Assembly: GCF_014200505.1 (NCBI RefSeq)
Contig: NZ_JACHBX010000006.1
Span: 1-64,000 of the forward strand
Direction: 5' to 3'
DNA: 64,000 nt
From: Massilia aurea
Lineage (GTDB): Bacteria; Pseudomonadota; Gammaproteobacteria; Burkholderiales; Burkholderiaceae_D
Shown here piece after piece: positions 43,786 through 52,717 of this stretch. The stretch's first letter is position 1; every line of letters begins with the position of its first letter. The notes below the pieces were generated by a model. That model searched no databases, was not told the origin of the DNA, and worked only from the letters and a program-made list of their open reading frames with translations. A program made the position numbers and the translations under genes.

Positions 43786-44400
43786 ATGTCGATCCATTTC
43801 TACGAACCCCGTCAAGGCCACGGGCTGCCCCATGATCCCTTCAATGCCATCGTCGGACCGCGCCCGATCGGCTGGATCTCGTCACTGAGCGGGGAGGGCG
43901 TGCGCAACCTGGCCCCGTACAGCTTCTTCAACGCCTTCAACTACGTGCCGCCGATCGTCGGGTTTGCCAGCATCGGCGCCAAGGACACGCTGCGCAATGT
44001 GCAAGAGACGGGCGAATTCGTGTGGAATCTCGCGACCCGGCCACTGGCCGAGGCGATGAACGCGTCGTGCGCCGCCGTCGGTCCCGAGGTCGATGAATTC
44101 GCGCTGGCCGGGCTGACGCCCACGCCGTCACGCCTGGTCGCAGCGCCGCGCGTGGCCGAAAGCCCGGTCGCGTTCGAATGCAAGGTCACGCAGATCATCC
44201 AGCTGCAGCAGGTCAGCGGCGAGACGGTGCCGACCTGGCTGGTACTGGGTGAAGTGGTGGGCGTGCACATCGCCGCAGCGTCGCTGAAGGATGGTGTCTA
44301 CGACACGGCCAATGCCGGCCATATCCTGCGCGCGGGTGGGCCGGCCGATTACTTTTCGGTCGGGCCGGAGCAGCTGTTCCAGATGCACCGGCCACGCTAG
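43786..44400 (+). CDS. Flavin reductase-like (FMN-binding split barrel) protein
   Basis: A 204-residue protein of the flavin_reduct/DIM6-NTAB family: 'DPFNAIVGPRPIGWISSLSGEGVRNLAPYSFFNAF' at the N-terminus, with 'PPIVGFASIGAKDTLRNVQETGEFVWNL' following. Such proteins bind FMN and reduce it or protect cells from reactive compounds. The ATG at 43786 gives the standard length. It could supply reduced flavin to oxidoreductases such as the LLM enzyme, but no linkage is evident. Confidence 0.9.
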   Translation: MSIHFYEPRQGHGLPHDPFNAIVGPRPIGWISSLSGEGVRNLAPYSFFNAFNYVPPIVGFASIGAKDTLRNVQETGEFVWNLATRPLAEAMNASCAAVGPEVDEFALAGLTPTPSRLVAAPRVAESPVAFECKVTQIIQLQQVSGETVPTWLVLGEVVGVHIAAASLKDGVYDTANAGHILRAGGPADYFSVGPEQLFQMHRPR

Positions 44401-44406
44401 ACGATT

Positions 44407-44444
44407 ATCCGGTGCGCACCACGGTGGCGTGCGGCGCACCGGAT
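44407..44444. terminator. Hairpin between convergent genes
   Basis: A perfect 11-bp stem, ATCCGGTGCGC (44407-44417) with GCGCACCGGAT (44434-44444), and a 16-base loop with its own CCAC/GTGG pairing. It sits between the flavin reductase stop (44400) and the TnsB-like stop (44452). There is no clear T-tract, so termination may be only partial. Confidence 0.55.
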
Positions 44445-44451
44445 TGGAGGC

Positions 44452-45249
44452 TTACGGCATGGCCGCGTGGTGGGCAAAGCGTGGTGCAGCGCGGCCCGGC
44501 AATGGTGCACACGGGCGCGTCAGCGTGACCGCTGGCGGGGCAGCGGCATCGCGTTCGAGCCAGTAATTGAATTGGCCGAAGCTCGGCAGGCCACCTGCAT
44601 CCTGGCCCTGGAAGAAGTCGCCCAGCATCTGGCGGTACGCCGCGCGGCGCGAAAAATCGTCGTGGCTGGCGGCGTAGCGCGCCGCAGCGGCGCGGAAGAT
44701 TGCACGCATCCGCTCGTCGGCATTGGTGCCGGTGGCCTCGCCCTTGCGTGGCCGGCCGCGCTTGATGCCGGCGGTGACGGCGCGCGTGCGGCCCGGTGCA
44801 CCCGAGTTGCCGTAGTCCGGCAGCAGCGCGTCCGGCGTCTGGCCCCGTTCCCAGTAGCGGCGCAGGTAGCGCAGGATGCTGGACTTCGAGATGCCATGCG
44901 TAGCAGCGTACCCGGCCATCAGGATGGCGCGTTCGCGCGGCTGGTACAAGGCCTGGCGGTCGGCGTGCAGGGCGCGCACGGCCGACCAGGCCTTGGCCTG
45001 CAGGGCCAGGTAGCCTTGCGGTACCGGCTCTTGCGGCGGCGCGGCCGCGAACGGATCGACCAGCAACCGGCGCACCCCACCGGCGCGCAGTGCTTCCTCG
45101 AGTTCGTGCAACAGCACCGGCTCGGGCAGGGCAGAGTGGCTGCCCAGGCGGTACGTCCAGGCCAGCGCCTGTGAACGGTCGATCCATAGCACGCGGATCA
45201 TATGGCCTTGCATGCCCGTGTATTCGAGCACATCGTTTTGGGTAAACAT
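44452..45249 (-). CDS. Orphan TnsB/Mu-type transposase N-terminal DNA-binding module
   Basis: A 265-residue protein. 'FTQNDVLEYTG', 'RVLWIDRSQALAWTYRLG', the HTH-like 'GISKSSILRYLRRYWERGQTPDALLPDYGNSGAPG', the basic 'KRGRPRK', and the final 'LPSFGQFNYWLERD' follow, in order, the N-terminal DNA-binding part of TnsB/Mu C-terminal-domain transposases. In those, the DDE catalytic core comes directly after the last motif; here only about 30 Pro/Ala-rich residues follow and no DDE core exists in any frame before the next gene. The frame is intact, GGAG precedes the ATG, and codon use matches neighbours. Either a truncated relic or a domesticated DNA-binding protein. Confidence 0.72.
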   Translation of the reverse strand: MFTQNDVLEYTGMQGHMIRVLWIDRSQALAWTYRLGSHSALPEPVLLHELEEALRAGGVRRLLVDPFAAAPPQEPVPQGYLALQAKAWSAVRALHADRQALYQPRERAILMAGYAATHGISKSSILRYLRRYWERGQTPDALLPDYGNSGAPGRTRAVTAGIKRGRPRKGEATGTNADERMRAIFRAAAARYAASHDDFSRRAAYRQMLGDFFQGQDAGGLPSFGQFNYWLERDAAAPPAVTLTRPCAPLPGRAAPRFAHHAAMP

Positions 45250-45368
45250 CGACTTCTCCCGCAGTTCAGTGTGCTTTTATCCATGCAAGGATCGGGCCAG
45301 CCCGGTTCACTGACTGGCCCGCCTTGATGCGACCACTTTTGGTGCACGCCGGATGCGCGGGATGCTGC

Positions 45369-46586
45369 TTACTGCGGCACTGCGGTTCCCGCCACGGATC
45401 CGCTCGGCCGAACGGCGCGCGCTTGCCGCGACAGGCCGAACAACGGCCGCATGGGCGGCACGCGCCGCACCGCCTCGTACAATGCCAAGCTGCCGCAGGC
45501 GGTCAGGATCATCAGCAGCACCGCTTCGAGGCCAGGCGCCAGCTGCAGTGGCTTGAAGGTGTGCGCCATCGTGATGATCAGCGTCTGGTGCACGATGTAG
45601 ACGGGGAACACGGCGTCGGTCAGGTAGCGCCGCGCCGGGCCGTCGCGGTTCAGGTGGCAGCGGGCGAAGCCGCAGGCCGCGATGATGGCGCTCCAGGCGC
45701 ACAGCGCGTACACGAACCGCATGCCAGTGCGCCAGCGTTCGATGTCGTGCGGCGTCATGGTCTCGTGCGGCCCCAGCAGCCACAGCACGATCCCGGCCCA
45801 GGCCGCCAGGGCCAGGCACAGCGCAGGCCAGCGCTGCGCCGTCATGGTGGCCCAGATCCGTGGGGTGCGCGCCAGCAGTGCACCGAGCACGAAGACCGGC
45901 AGGTAGGTGGCATGGTTGTACCAGTCGTTCGTCAGCGAATGGTCTTGCGGAAAACGGTCGAGCAACAGGATGCGTACCAGGCCCAGGAACACGACCGGCA
46001 GCAGTATCAGGCGCCACCCGTCCAGCAGGGCGCCGACCCGGCGCGCAAGCGCAGCAATGCGCGCTTCTCCGAGCAGCGCCGCGCCGGCGGCGAGCACCAC
46101 CGTGTAACACCACAGGTACAGCACGAACCACAGGTGGTTCCAGGTGGGCAGCGACAGGCAATCCTCGCGGCAGAAGCCATCGTAGCCGACGATATACAGC
46201 CGCATGAATGCCAGATAATCGCCCGTGTAGCCAAGTTTTTCGACGACTTCGAGATAAGGCTGCGGCGGCACGATCACCAGCATCCCGAACAGCAGCGGCA
46301 CCAAGAGGCGCAGGCTGCGCCGGCGCAGGAACATCCGCGGGCCCAGGCGCCCCAGCATGAAATGCGAGGCAACGCCGGCCACGAAGAACAGCAGCGTCAG
46401 GCGCCAGGGCGACGACAGCAGCATGAAGGGCTCGGCCGCTTCGCTGGCGTACGGACTCTTCACGTGCCAGTCCCAGCTCACGTAATACATGCCCACGTGA
46501 TATGCGATCAGCACGAAAAACGCCAGGATTCGCACCCAGTCGAGAAAGTACAGGCGCTCGCTGGTGGCAGGAACAGATGGCTGCAT
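45369..46586 (-). CDS. Acyltransferase family 3 membrane protein
   Basis: A 405-residue protein with about 10 transmembrane helices. 'RLYFLDWVRILAFFVLIAYHVGMYY' at the N-terminus, with the conserved His of TM1, and 'FPVYIVHQTLIITMAH' near the C-terminus are signatures of acyltransferase 3/OpgC-like proteins, which acylate extracytoplasmic glycans or lipids. GAGG upstream of the ATG. Downstream of the LytTR regulator on the same strand with a 78-bp gap, so it may be part of that operon. Confidence 0.88.
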   Translation of the reverse strand: MQPSVPATSERLYFLDWVRILAFFVLIAYHVGMYYVSWDWHVKSPYASEAAEPFMLLSSPWRLTLLFFVAGVASHFMLGRLGPRMFLRRRSLRLLVPLLFGMLVIVPPQPYLEVVEKLGYTGDYLAFMRLYIVGYDGFCREDCLSLPTWNHLWFVLYLWCYTVVLAAGAALLGEARIAALARRVGALLDGWRLILLPVVFLGLVRILLLDRFPQDHSLTNDWYNHATYLPVFVLGALLARTPRIWATMTAQRWPALCLALAAWAGIVLWLLGPHETMTPHDIERWRTGMRFVYALCAWSAIIAACGFARCHLNRDGPARRYLTDAVFPVYIVHQTLIITMAHTFKPLQLAPGLEAVLLMILTACGSLALYEAVRRVPPMRPLFGLSRQARAVRPSGSVAGTAVPQ

Positions 46587-46664
46587 GGGGTGTCCTCATA
46601 GTTGAAGGCCCCAGCATCGCGCAACCGTGCATGACGGCGCCAGCGTGATGGGGCGAACCGGACT

Positions 46665-47381
46665 TCAGGCGGGGCGAAGCGGATCGAGCAGGGCGGCCCG
46701 GTATTGCCGGCTGCACGGAACGACGGCGCCGCTATGCAGCACGAGTGTGCAATCGCCCTTGCTGTGCGGGACGATGCGGTTGACAGCGGTGAGGCGCACC
46801 GCCGCGCACCGGTGGCAGCGCACGAACGCGGGGCCGAGTTGCCCGAGCAGCGTCCCAAGGGACTGGCGCAGCAGCGGCGCGCCGTCGCGCGTGTGCAGCG
46901 CAACGTAGTTGTCGGCCGTCTCAAGCCATTCGATATCGGCGACCTGCACGATGCGGGTGGCGCCGCGCTCGGTCACCAGCAACTGGCGCGGGGGTGTACA
47001 GGTGCTTGCCGGCGCGCGTGCCGCTGCGGTCAGTCGACTCTGCAGCCGATCCAGCGTGCGCCGCAGCCGCGCGCCATCGAACGGCTTGAGCAGATAGTCG
47101 ACCGCCTCGGCATCGAACGCACGCAGCGCGTAGTCGTCATACGCGGTCACGAACACCACCAGTGGCGCCGGGACCACCAGCGAGGCGGCCACATCGATGC
47201 CCGACAGTTCCGGCATCTCGATATCGAGCAGCAGCGCATCGGGCGCGTCGCGCGCGACCAGCGCCAGCGCTTCCACGCCGTCCGCCGCTTCCGTCACCGA
47301 CGTGACGCCCGGTTCGTGCGCGAGCATGCGGCGCAGGCGCTCGCGCGCCGGCCGTTCGTCGTCGACGATCAGGAGGCGCAT
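46665..47381 (-). CDS. LytTR-family response regulator
   Basis: A 238-residue regulator with an N-terminal receiver domain (phospho-acceptor Asp53 in 'LLDIEMPELSG', acidic pair in 'IVDDERPAR') and a C-terminal LytTR DNA-binding domain (about 130-235, 'WLETADNYVALHTRDG', 'FVRCHRCAAVRLTAVNRIV'). The ATG at 47381 overlaps the sensor kinase gene by 13 bases. Together they form a LytS/LytR- or AlgZ/AlgR-type system; such systems often control surface polysaccharides. Confidence 0.93.
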   Translation of the reverse strand: MRLLIVDDERPARERLRRMLAHEPGVTSVTEAADGVEALALVARDAPDALLLDIEMPELSGIDVAASLVVPAPLVVFVTAYDDYALRAFDAEAVDYLLKPFDGARLRRTLDRLQSRLTAAARAPASTCTPPRQLLVTERGATRIVQVADIEWLETADNYVALHTRDGAPLLRQSLGTLLGQLGPAFVRCHRCAAVRLTAVNRIVPHSKGDCTLVLHSGAVVPCSRQYRAALLDPLRPA

Positions 47382-48433
47382 GGCACCCTCAGTTCGGCGC
47401 GTACGCCGGCCGGTTGCAGGGCGCTGAGCGTCAGGCCTGCGCGATCGCCGTGCAGCGCGGCCAGGCGGGTGCGCAGGTTGATCACCGTGATGCCGGACGT
47501 GCCGGGCGTGCATGCTGGCGCCAGCACACCGCCATCGTCCTCGATCGACAAGTGCAGCGCGCCGTCGACGATCCGGGCCTCGACCCGGATCGCTGTCGAT
47601 GCGCGCCGGTGCGCCACCGTGTGCTTGAACACGTTCTCGAGCAGTGGCTGCAGGCTGATGGCGGGCAGCCGCACTGCGAGAGCCGCCGGCTCGATGGCCC
47701 AGGTCAGCGTCACGCGCCCCTCGAAGCGCTCCTGCATCACGGCGGCGTAGCCCTGTGCCAGACGCAACTCGTCATCCAGGCTCGCCTGCGGCTTGTCGCC
47801 CAGTGCCAGTGTCGCGCGCAGCACGTCGGCCAGCCGCACGAGGGTCACATCGGCGCGTGCCACATCGGTATGCATCAGCGAGGAAATCGTGTTGAGCGCA
47901 TTGAACAGGAAGTGCGGCTGCATCTGGCGCGTCAGGCGTTCGAGCTGGGCTTCGCGCAGCAGGGCGCCGGCCTGCTCGGCGCGCACGCGCTCCTTCATCA
48001 TCTCGCGGTACGACAGCAGGCCGAAGCCGATTGTCGTAAACAGCCCGAAGAATAACGAAATCTTGAGCGCCTCATAGACGAATACCTCGGCCCAGGCCTC
48101 GTGCTCGTAGCGAGTGCCGGCCAATGCATAGACGGCGTGGCGCAGTGTGAACACGATCGGCGTGAAGCCGAACCAGTACAGCGGCAGCCAGCGCGCCTGC
48201 TGGCCGAACCAGCGCCAGGGCGTGGCAACCAGCACGTCATGCTGCGCGCTGAAGCGGCGCTGGATCACGAACAGACAGGTCGCCACCAGCGCCGACGAGG
48301 TTTGCCACAAGACCGGCTGCCACGGCGCGCTGCCCCCGTCGCGCCGGTCGTCTTCGACGGCGACGAGCACCAGCAGCGTCCAGAACAGGAGCCAGGCAAT
48401 GCTGGCGACGAGCATGGTGCGGCGTGATGGCAT
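47369..48433 (-). CDS. LytS/AlgZ-type sensor histidine kinase
   Basis: A 354-residue membrane kinase with four predicted N-terminal helices (within about 5-140), then the His_kinase domain with phospho-acceptor His174 in 'QMQPHFLFNALNTISSL' and a C-terminal HATPase (about 255-350, 'LQPLLENVFKHTVAHR', 'SIEDDGGV'). It phosphorylates the LytTR regulator encoded by the overlapping downstream gene. No large extracellular domain, so it probably senses within the membrane. Confidence 0.92.
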   Translation of the reverse strand: MPSRRTMLVASIAWLLFWTLLVLVAVEDDRRDGGSAPWQPVLWQTSSALVATCLFVIQRRFSAQHDVLVATPWRWFGQQARWLPLYWFGFTPIVFTLRHAVYALAGTRYEHEAWAEVFVYEALKISLFFGLFTTIGFGLLSYREMMKERVRAEQAGALLREAQLERLTRQMQPHFLFNALNTISSLMHTDVARADVTLVRLADVLRATLALGDKPQASLDDELRLAQGYAAVMQERFEGRVTLTWAIEPAALAVRLPAISLQPLLENVFKHTVAHRRASTAIRVEARIVDGALHLSIEDDGGVLAPACTPGTSGITVINLRTRLAALHGDRAGLTLSALQPAGVRAELRVPCAS

Positions 48434-48581
48434 GGGGCAGACCGGAAGGGGAACGGCCGATCTTCCAGCATTCGTGACCGCATGTCAAAGCGCCATGCAT
48501 GCTGCGTACCGCCGCTGCAAAATTGCATCATCAAGAAAGCAATTGCCTACTGTCAATTGGACTTCATGCGACAATCAAGCC

Positions 48582-50219
48582 ATGAGCGATCCGGGCCGAC
48601 CTTCTTCCATGTCCTCCGACCATCGAGGCATGCGCGCGCTGGTGCGCAACCACGATTGGGCAGCAACCCTACTTGGCGACGCGGCCGACTGGCCGCCCGA
48701 ACTGCGGGTGGCCGTCGACCTGATGCTCGACGCGCGGCATCCGGCGCTGGTTGGCTGGCGTACCCCTGGGTCGGACGCCATGCCGGTGCTGTTCAACGAT
48801 GCCTACGCCAGCCTGCTGGGCGAACAACCCGCGCAAGCGCTGGGCCAGCCGTTGGCTGCCATTCTCCCCGCCGCGTGGCCGCACTTCGCGCCACTGGTCG
48901 ACAGCGTGCTTGCCGGCACGCCGGCGTGGCTGGACGATGTGCTGCTCGGGCCTGGCACGCACCACTTCAACACCGCTTTCTCGCCGCTGCGCGATGCCGC
49001 CGGCACGGTGCACGGCTTCTTCCATACCGCACTCGCGAGCGACGCCGGCGAGCACGGGCGCGTCGAGGCAGCGTTGCAACGCCAGGCGCACGAATCGGCC
49101 GAGGCCAGCCGCCATCGCAGCGAATTCCTGGCAGTGCTGGCGCACGAACTGCGCAACCCGATGGCCCCGATCCGCACCGGCCTGGAAATCATGCGCCTGC
49201 GCGCCGACAGTCCCGAGACGATCGAGCGCGTGCGCGAAATGCTCGAGCGCCAGACGCGCCAGATGACGCACCTGATCGACGACCTGCTCGATGTCGCCCG
49301 CGTCACCAGCGGCAAGATCGATATCCGCAAGCAGCTGGTCGACCTCAATCGCGTGGTGGCGAGCGCCGTCGAGACCAGCACGCCGATGATCCAGGGCGCG
49401 CGCCATGTGCTCGACGTGGCCATGTGGGGTGAGCCGCTGCTGCTCGATATCGATCCGACCCGCGTCGCGCAGGTGATCAACAATCTGCTGACCAATGCAG
49501 CCAAGTACACGCCGCCCGGCGGCAGCATCCGCCTCACGGTGCACAAGGACCGGAGCGATGGCGGACAGGCCGTGGTAGCAGTGACCGACAGCGGCGTGGG
49601 CATCCCGCCCGAGCACCACGACACGATCTTCGAGATGTTCAACCAGGTCGGCCGCAATAGGGGCCTGGCGCAGGGCGGGCTGGGTATCGGCCTGTCGCTG
49701 GTGCGCCAGCTGGTGGCGCTGCACGGCGGCAGCGTCAGCGCTGAAAGTCCCGGCGCCGGCCTTGGCAGCACGTTCACTGTGCGCCTGCCGCTGGGCGCGC
49801 GCATGGCGGTGGCGGGCGATGACACGGCGCGCCAGGACCGCCGCACGGCGCAGCGCCGTACCTATCGCATCCTGGTGGTCGACGACAACACCGACGCCGC
49901 CGAAAGCCTGTCGCTGCTGCTGCAACTGAACTCGCACGAGATCCGCACCGCGACTAATGGCCGCGATGCGCTGGTCCTGGCGCGAGAGTTCGTGCCGGAC
50001 GTCGCATTCCTCGATATCGGCATGCCCGGCATGACGGGCTTCGAGCTGGCCACGCGCCTGCGCGCGATGCCGGCGCTGGCGCGGATGACCATCGTCGCCG
50101 TGACCGGTTGGGGTTCGGAAGAAGACCAGGCGCGCTCGCGCGAGGCCGGGTTCGATCAGCACTTCACCAAGCCGATCGCGGCCGAAACGGTGAGCCGCCT
50201 GCTGGCGGCGCTGGACTAG
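48582..50219 (+). CDS. Hybrid histidine kinase with C-terminal receiver
   Basis: A 545-residue soluble protein with a PAS-like sensor (about 20-160, 'PVLFNDAYASLLGEQPAQALGQP'), a HisKA domain with His188 in 'VLAHELRNPMAPIRTGLEIM', HATPase (about 270-400, with the N box near 'VINNLLTNAAKYTPPGG' and G boxes 'DSGVGIPPEH' and 'GGLGIGLSLVRQL'), and a receiver (about 425-545) with Asp478. No transmembrane segment, so a cytosolic signal is likely. GACAAT just upstream and the lack of a ribosome-binding site suggest a near-leaderless message. Convergent with the FHA gene, 9 bp apart. Confidence 0.93.
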   Translation: MSDPGRPSSMSSDHRGMRALVRNHDWAATLLGDAADWPPELRVAVDLMLDARHPALVGWRTPGSDAMPVLFNDAYASLLGEQPAQALGQPLAAILPAAWPHFAPLVDSVLAGTPAWLDDVLLGPGTHHFNTAFSPLRDAAGTVHGFFHTALASDAGEHGRVEAALQRQAHESAEASRHRSEFLAVLAHELRNPMAPIRTGLEIMRLRADSPETIERVREMLERQTRQMTHLIDDLLDVARVTSGKIDIRKQLVDLNRVVASAVETSTPMIQGARHVLDVAMWGEPLLLDIDPTRVAQVINNLLTNAAKYTPPGGSIRLTVHKDRSDGGQAVVAVTDSGVGIPPEHHDTIFEMFNQVGRNRGLAQGGLGIGLSLVRQLVALHGGSVSAESPGAGLGSTFTVRLPLGARMAVAGDDTARQDRRTAQRRTYRILVVDDNTDAAESLSLLLQLNSHEIRTATNGRDALVLAREFVPDVAFLDIGMPGMTGFELATRLRAMPALARMTIVAVTGWGSEEDQARSREAGFDQHFTKPIAAETVSRLLAALD

Positions 50220-50228
50220 GTCTGTAAT

Positions 50229-51176
50229 TTACTGGGCGTCGCCACTGCGCTCGGCGTCGATCTCGCGCTTCATCGCGCCCACGCTGCCCATGTAATCGGC
50301 CACCGGCACAGCGGGACTGGCGCGCAGCTCGGGCGGCAGCAGCACCGGCATGTACAGCTCATCGGCAGTGCGGCCATTGCGCTGCATGTTCCCGGCCAGG
50401 ATCAATAGCGACACCAGCACCGCGATGCCGGCGCAGGACAGGCGCAGGCGGCGCCGGAACTGCGGCGTCACGGTGGCCAGGTGGAAGTAAATCATCATCG
50501 ACACCGTCACGACGACCGCGTGCGAGCCATAGCCGGTCAGCCATTCGAGCGACCACGCATAGGCCACCACGCTGGCCAGCAGGCGCACGCCGACTAGCGC
50601 GGCCAGGCCAAAGCCGACAATGAACAGATGCCGCCCGAGGCGCGCGCGGCGCCCGAACAGGCGGTTGGAAAACGCCCACATGCCGCTCCAGGCCAGGCCG
50701 GCGCCCACGGCCACCGCCGGGTACACCCCGTAGCGTTCAGGGTCGGCGCCGGCGTCGAGCAGCCACGCGACGAGCAGCGCGGTCAGCACGCACAGAACGA
50801 TGCCGGCGCCGCCCGGCAGCATGCCTTCCCAGCCGTGCATCGTGCGGTCGACCAGTTCGGGCGGCACAGGGTGCGCGGCCGGGCGGATGCGCAGCGACGT
50901 GTGCCCCATGCGCACGACGGTGTCGCCGCCCAGCGTCAGTTCCTTGACGCGCCGGCCCTTGTGGTTGATGCCGTTCCGCGTGTCGAGGTCGCGCAGCAGC
51001 AGGGCGCCATCGGCGCCAAGCTCGACCAGCGCATGGTGCGCGGCGGCGTATTCATCATCGACGATGAAGTCGTTGTCGTAGGCGCGGCCAAGGCGGATCG
51101 GCAGCGTGGTCACGCGATGCCGGTGCAGCACCTCGCCATTGCGCGCCAGCGTTTCGATGGTCCAGGGGCCGCTCAT
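50229..51176 (-). CDS. FHA-domain membrane protein
   Basis: A 315-residue protein with an N-terminal forkhead-associated domain (about 20-95: 'IRLGRAYDNDFIVDDEYAAAHHALVEL', 'DTRNGINHKGRRV'), which binds phosphothreonine, followed by about five transmembrane helices (about 120-260) and a short polar tail. The FHA faces the cytoplasm. Its ATG overlaps the stop of the upstream serine protease gene by 4 bases, so the pair is translationally coupled and may link phospho-signalling to protease activity outside the membrane. Confidence 0.9.
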   Translation of the reverse strand: MSGPWTIETLARNGEVLHRHRVTTLPIRLGRAYDNDFIVDDEYAAAHHALVELGADGALLLRDLDTRNGINHKGRRVKELTLGGDTVVRMGHTSLRIRPAAHPVPPELVDRTMHGWEGMLPGGAGIVLCVLTALLVAWLLDAGADPERYGVYPAVAVGAGLAWSGMWAFSNRLFGRRARLGRHLFIVGFGLAALVGVRLLASVVAYAWSLEWLTGYGSHAVVVTVSMMIYFHLATVTPQFRRRLRLSCAGIAVLVSLLILAGNMQRNGRTADELYMPVLLPPELRASPAVPVADYMGSVGAMKREIDAERSGDAQ

Positions 51177-52639
51177 TTGCGCACCGGGCGCCCGAAGGCG
51201 CCAAGATAGGCGCGCGTGACGCGCATGCCGTTTTCGTACGACACGCCCGAGACATCGAGCCGGCTTTGCAGGCTGGCCTGCGAGGCGTCGGTGCTGGCCG
51301 TGAGCAGCGTGAAGTTGTACAGCCCTTCGAACTTGCGGTAAGCGCGCACGCAGGTCACGGCGCGCAGTGGCAGCGTGCGCGTGTGCACGAAGCGCTCGGT
51401 GCAGAACGGCTTGGTCAGGCGCGGATCGCCCGTGCTGCCCAGGTTATCGACCTGGAAGATGTCGGTGGCCAGCGCGGCAAAGCGCATCGGGTCCATCGTC
51501 CCCGAGCGGATGTAGCGGTGTGTCATCGAGACATTACCCGTCTGCTGGACGTCCGAGACGAACACCGCCGACTGCATCACGCAACTCATGGCGTCGACCG
51601 CGTACGCGGCGCCGCGCGAATTGGAGCGCCCCCAGCAGCGCACCTGGCCCGACTCGCGCACCGGCACCAGGTACGGCCCCATGCCCTTGAGCGTCAGCGG
51701 TTCTTCGAGCAGCCGGTCGACCATGCCGGCCTGATGCGCCAGCAGCTGCTTGCCGATCAGCGGATTGAAGTCAAGCGGCGGCGCGGCTTGCTCGGCCACC
51801 TTGCGCAGCAGCTCCTGCGCATACATTACAGGCACCAGAAAGCTGACCGATTCGCCGTCGCGCCGGCGCGAGACGTTGATGCCGGCCACAGTGCCGCTGG
51901 CGGTCACGCTCGGGCCGCCGCTCATGCCCGAGTTGATCGGACCGCTGAAGATCAGCCGGTCGTAGAAGCTGCGCGTGAGTACGCCGTTGTAGGCGCCCTC
52001 CGAAATCGCAAAGCCCAGGTCGAGCGGATTGCCCAGCGAGTACAGGGGCTGGCCCTGGCGCAGTTTCACTTTCTGCTCGGGCACCTTGAAAAAGCCGCTG
52101 CCATTGCGGTTGATCCGCACCACGGCCAGATCGTGCAGCACGTCGACTGCCAGCAGTTCGACCGGGCCGGTATTGCCGTCGGTGTCGATGTATTCGGCTG
52201 TGTAGATGGCCGGGTCGAGCGCCATTTGCGAGACCACGTGATAATTGGTCAGCGCGAGATTGCTGGTGCCGACCAAAAAGCCCGAGCCCACCGTGGATTG
52301 CGTGCGGCCGTTCTTGAGCAGCATGCGGATTTGCAGCAGGTCGCTGCGCGCCGATTCGTACAGATCCTGCGCGGCTGATGAGGGTTGGGGCAGGGCGTCC
52401 TGCGTGTCGGCCTCGCCCGCGATCAGCTCGGTCGGCGTGGCGGCCGGCGGCGTGTCGACGGCGATCTGCGGCACGGGCGTGGCGACCGGGGCGCCCGCCG
52501 GTGGCGCCAGCCCGGCGCGCGCGACGGCGCCCGCGCCCGTCTGCGCGCTCGCTGGCCGCGTGACGAGATCGAGCCCCGCGCCAAGCGCCAGGGAGGTGAT
52601 CAGGAGTGCGGCCAGGCGTGCCACGACGGTCCGGTTCAT
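51173..52639 (-). CDS. Exported trypsin-like (S1C) serine protease
   Basis: A 488-residue protein with a signal peptide (about 1-32, 'ASA-QT') and an Ala/Pro linker (40-85), then a trypsin-like domain with triad His134 ('LALTNYHVVS'), Asp170 ('VLHDLAVVRI') and Ser240 ('NSGMSGGPSV'). The C-terminal half (about 300-488) has four Cys and no PDZ domain recognised, so it is not a standard DegP. It overlaps the FHA gene by 4 bases and is divergent in function from ribA, 78 bp upstream on the same strand. Confidence 0.9.
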   Translation of the reverse strand: MNRTVVARLAALLITSLALGAGLDLVTRPASAQTGAGAVARAGLAPPAGAPVATPVPQIAVDTPPAATPTELIAGEADTQDALPQPSSAAQDLYESARSDLLQIRMLLKNGRTQSTVGSGFLVGTSNLALTNYHVVSQMALDPAIYTAEYIDTDGNTGPVELLAVDVLHDLAVVRINRNGSGFFKVPEQKVKLRQGQPLYSLGNPLDLGFAISEGAYNGVLTRSFYDRLIFSGPINSGMSGGPSVTASGTVAGINVSRRRDGESVSFLVPVMYAQELLRKVAEQAAPPLDFNPLIGKQLLAHQAGMVDRLLEEPLTLKGMGPYLVPVRESGQVRCWGRSNSRGAAYAVDAMSCVMQSAVFVSDVQQTGNVSMTHRYIRSGTMDPMRFAALATDIFQVDNLGSTGDPRLTKPFCTERFVHTRTLPLRAVTCVRAYRKFEGLYNFTLLTASTDASQASLQSRLDVSGVSYENGMRVTRAYLGAFGRPVRK

Positions 52640-52717
52640 GCGGTTACCAGGAAGCAGGGGGAAAGCGCTATCTTGCCATCGGGGCGGCCAGCGCTGCGCG
52701 CGTTAGCGCGCCCACGC

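Noticed and set aside
52690..52712. GC-rich palindrome GCGCGC-GTTA-GCGCGC after ribA as a terminator
   Set aside because: It has only a 6-bp stem and no T-tract on the minus strand, so termination is not supported.
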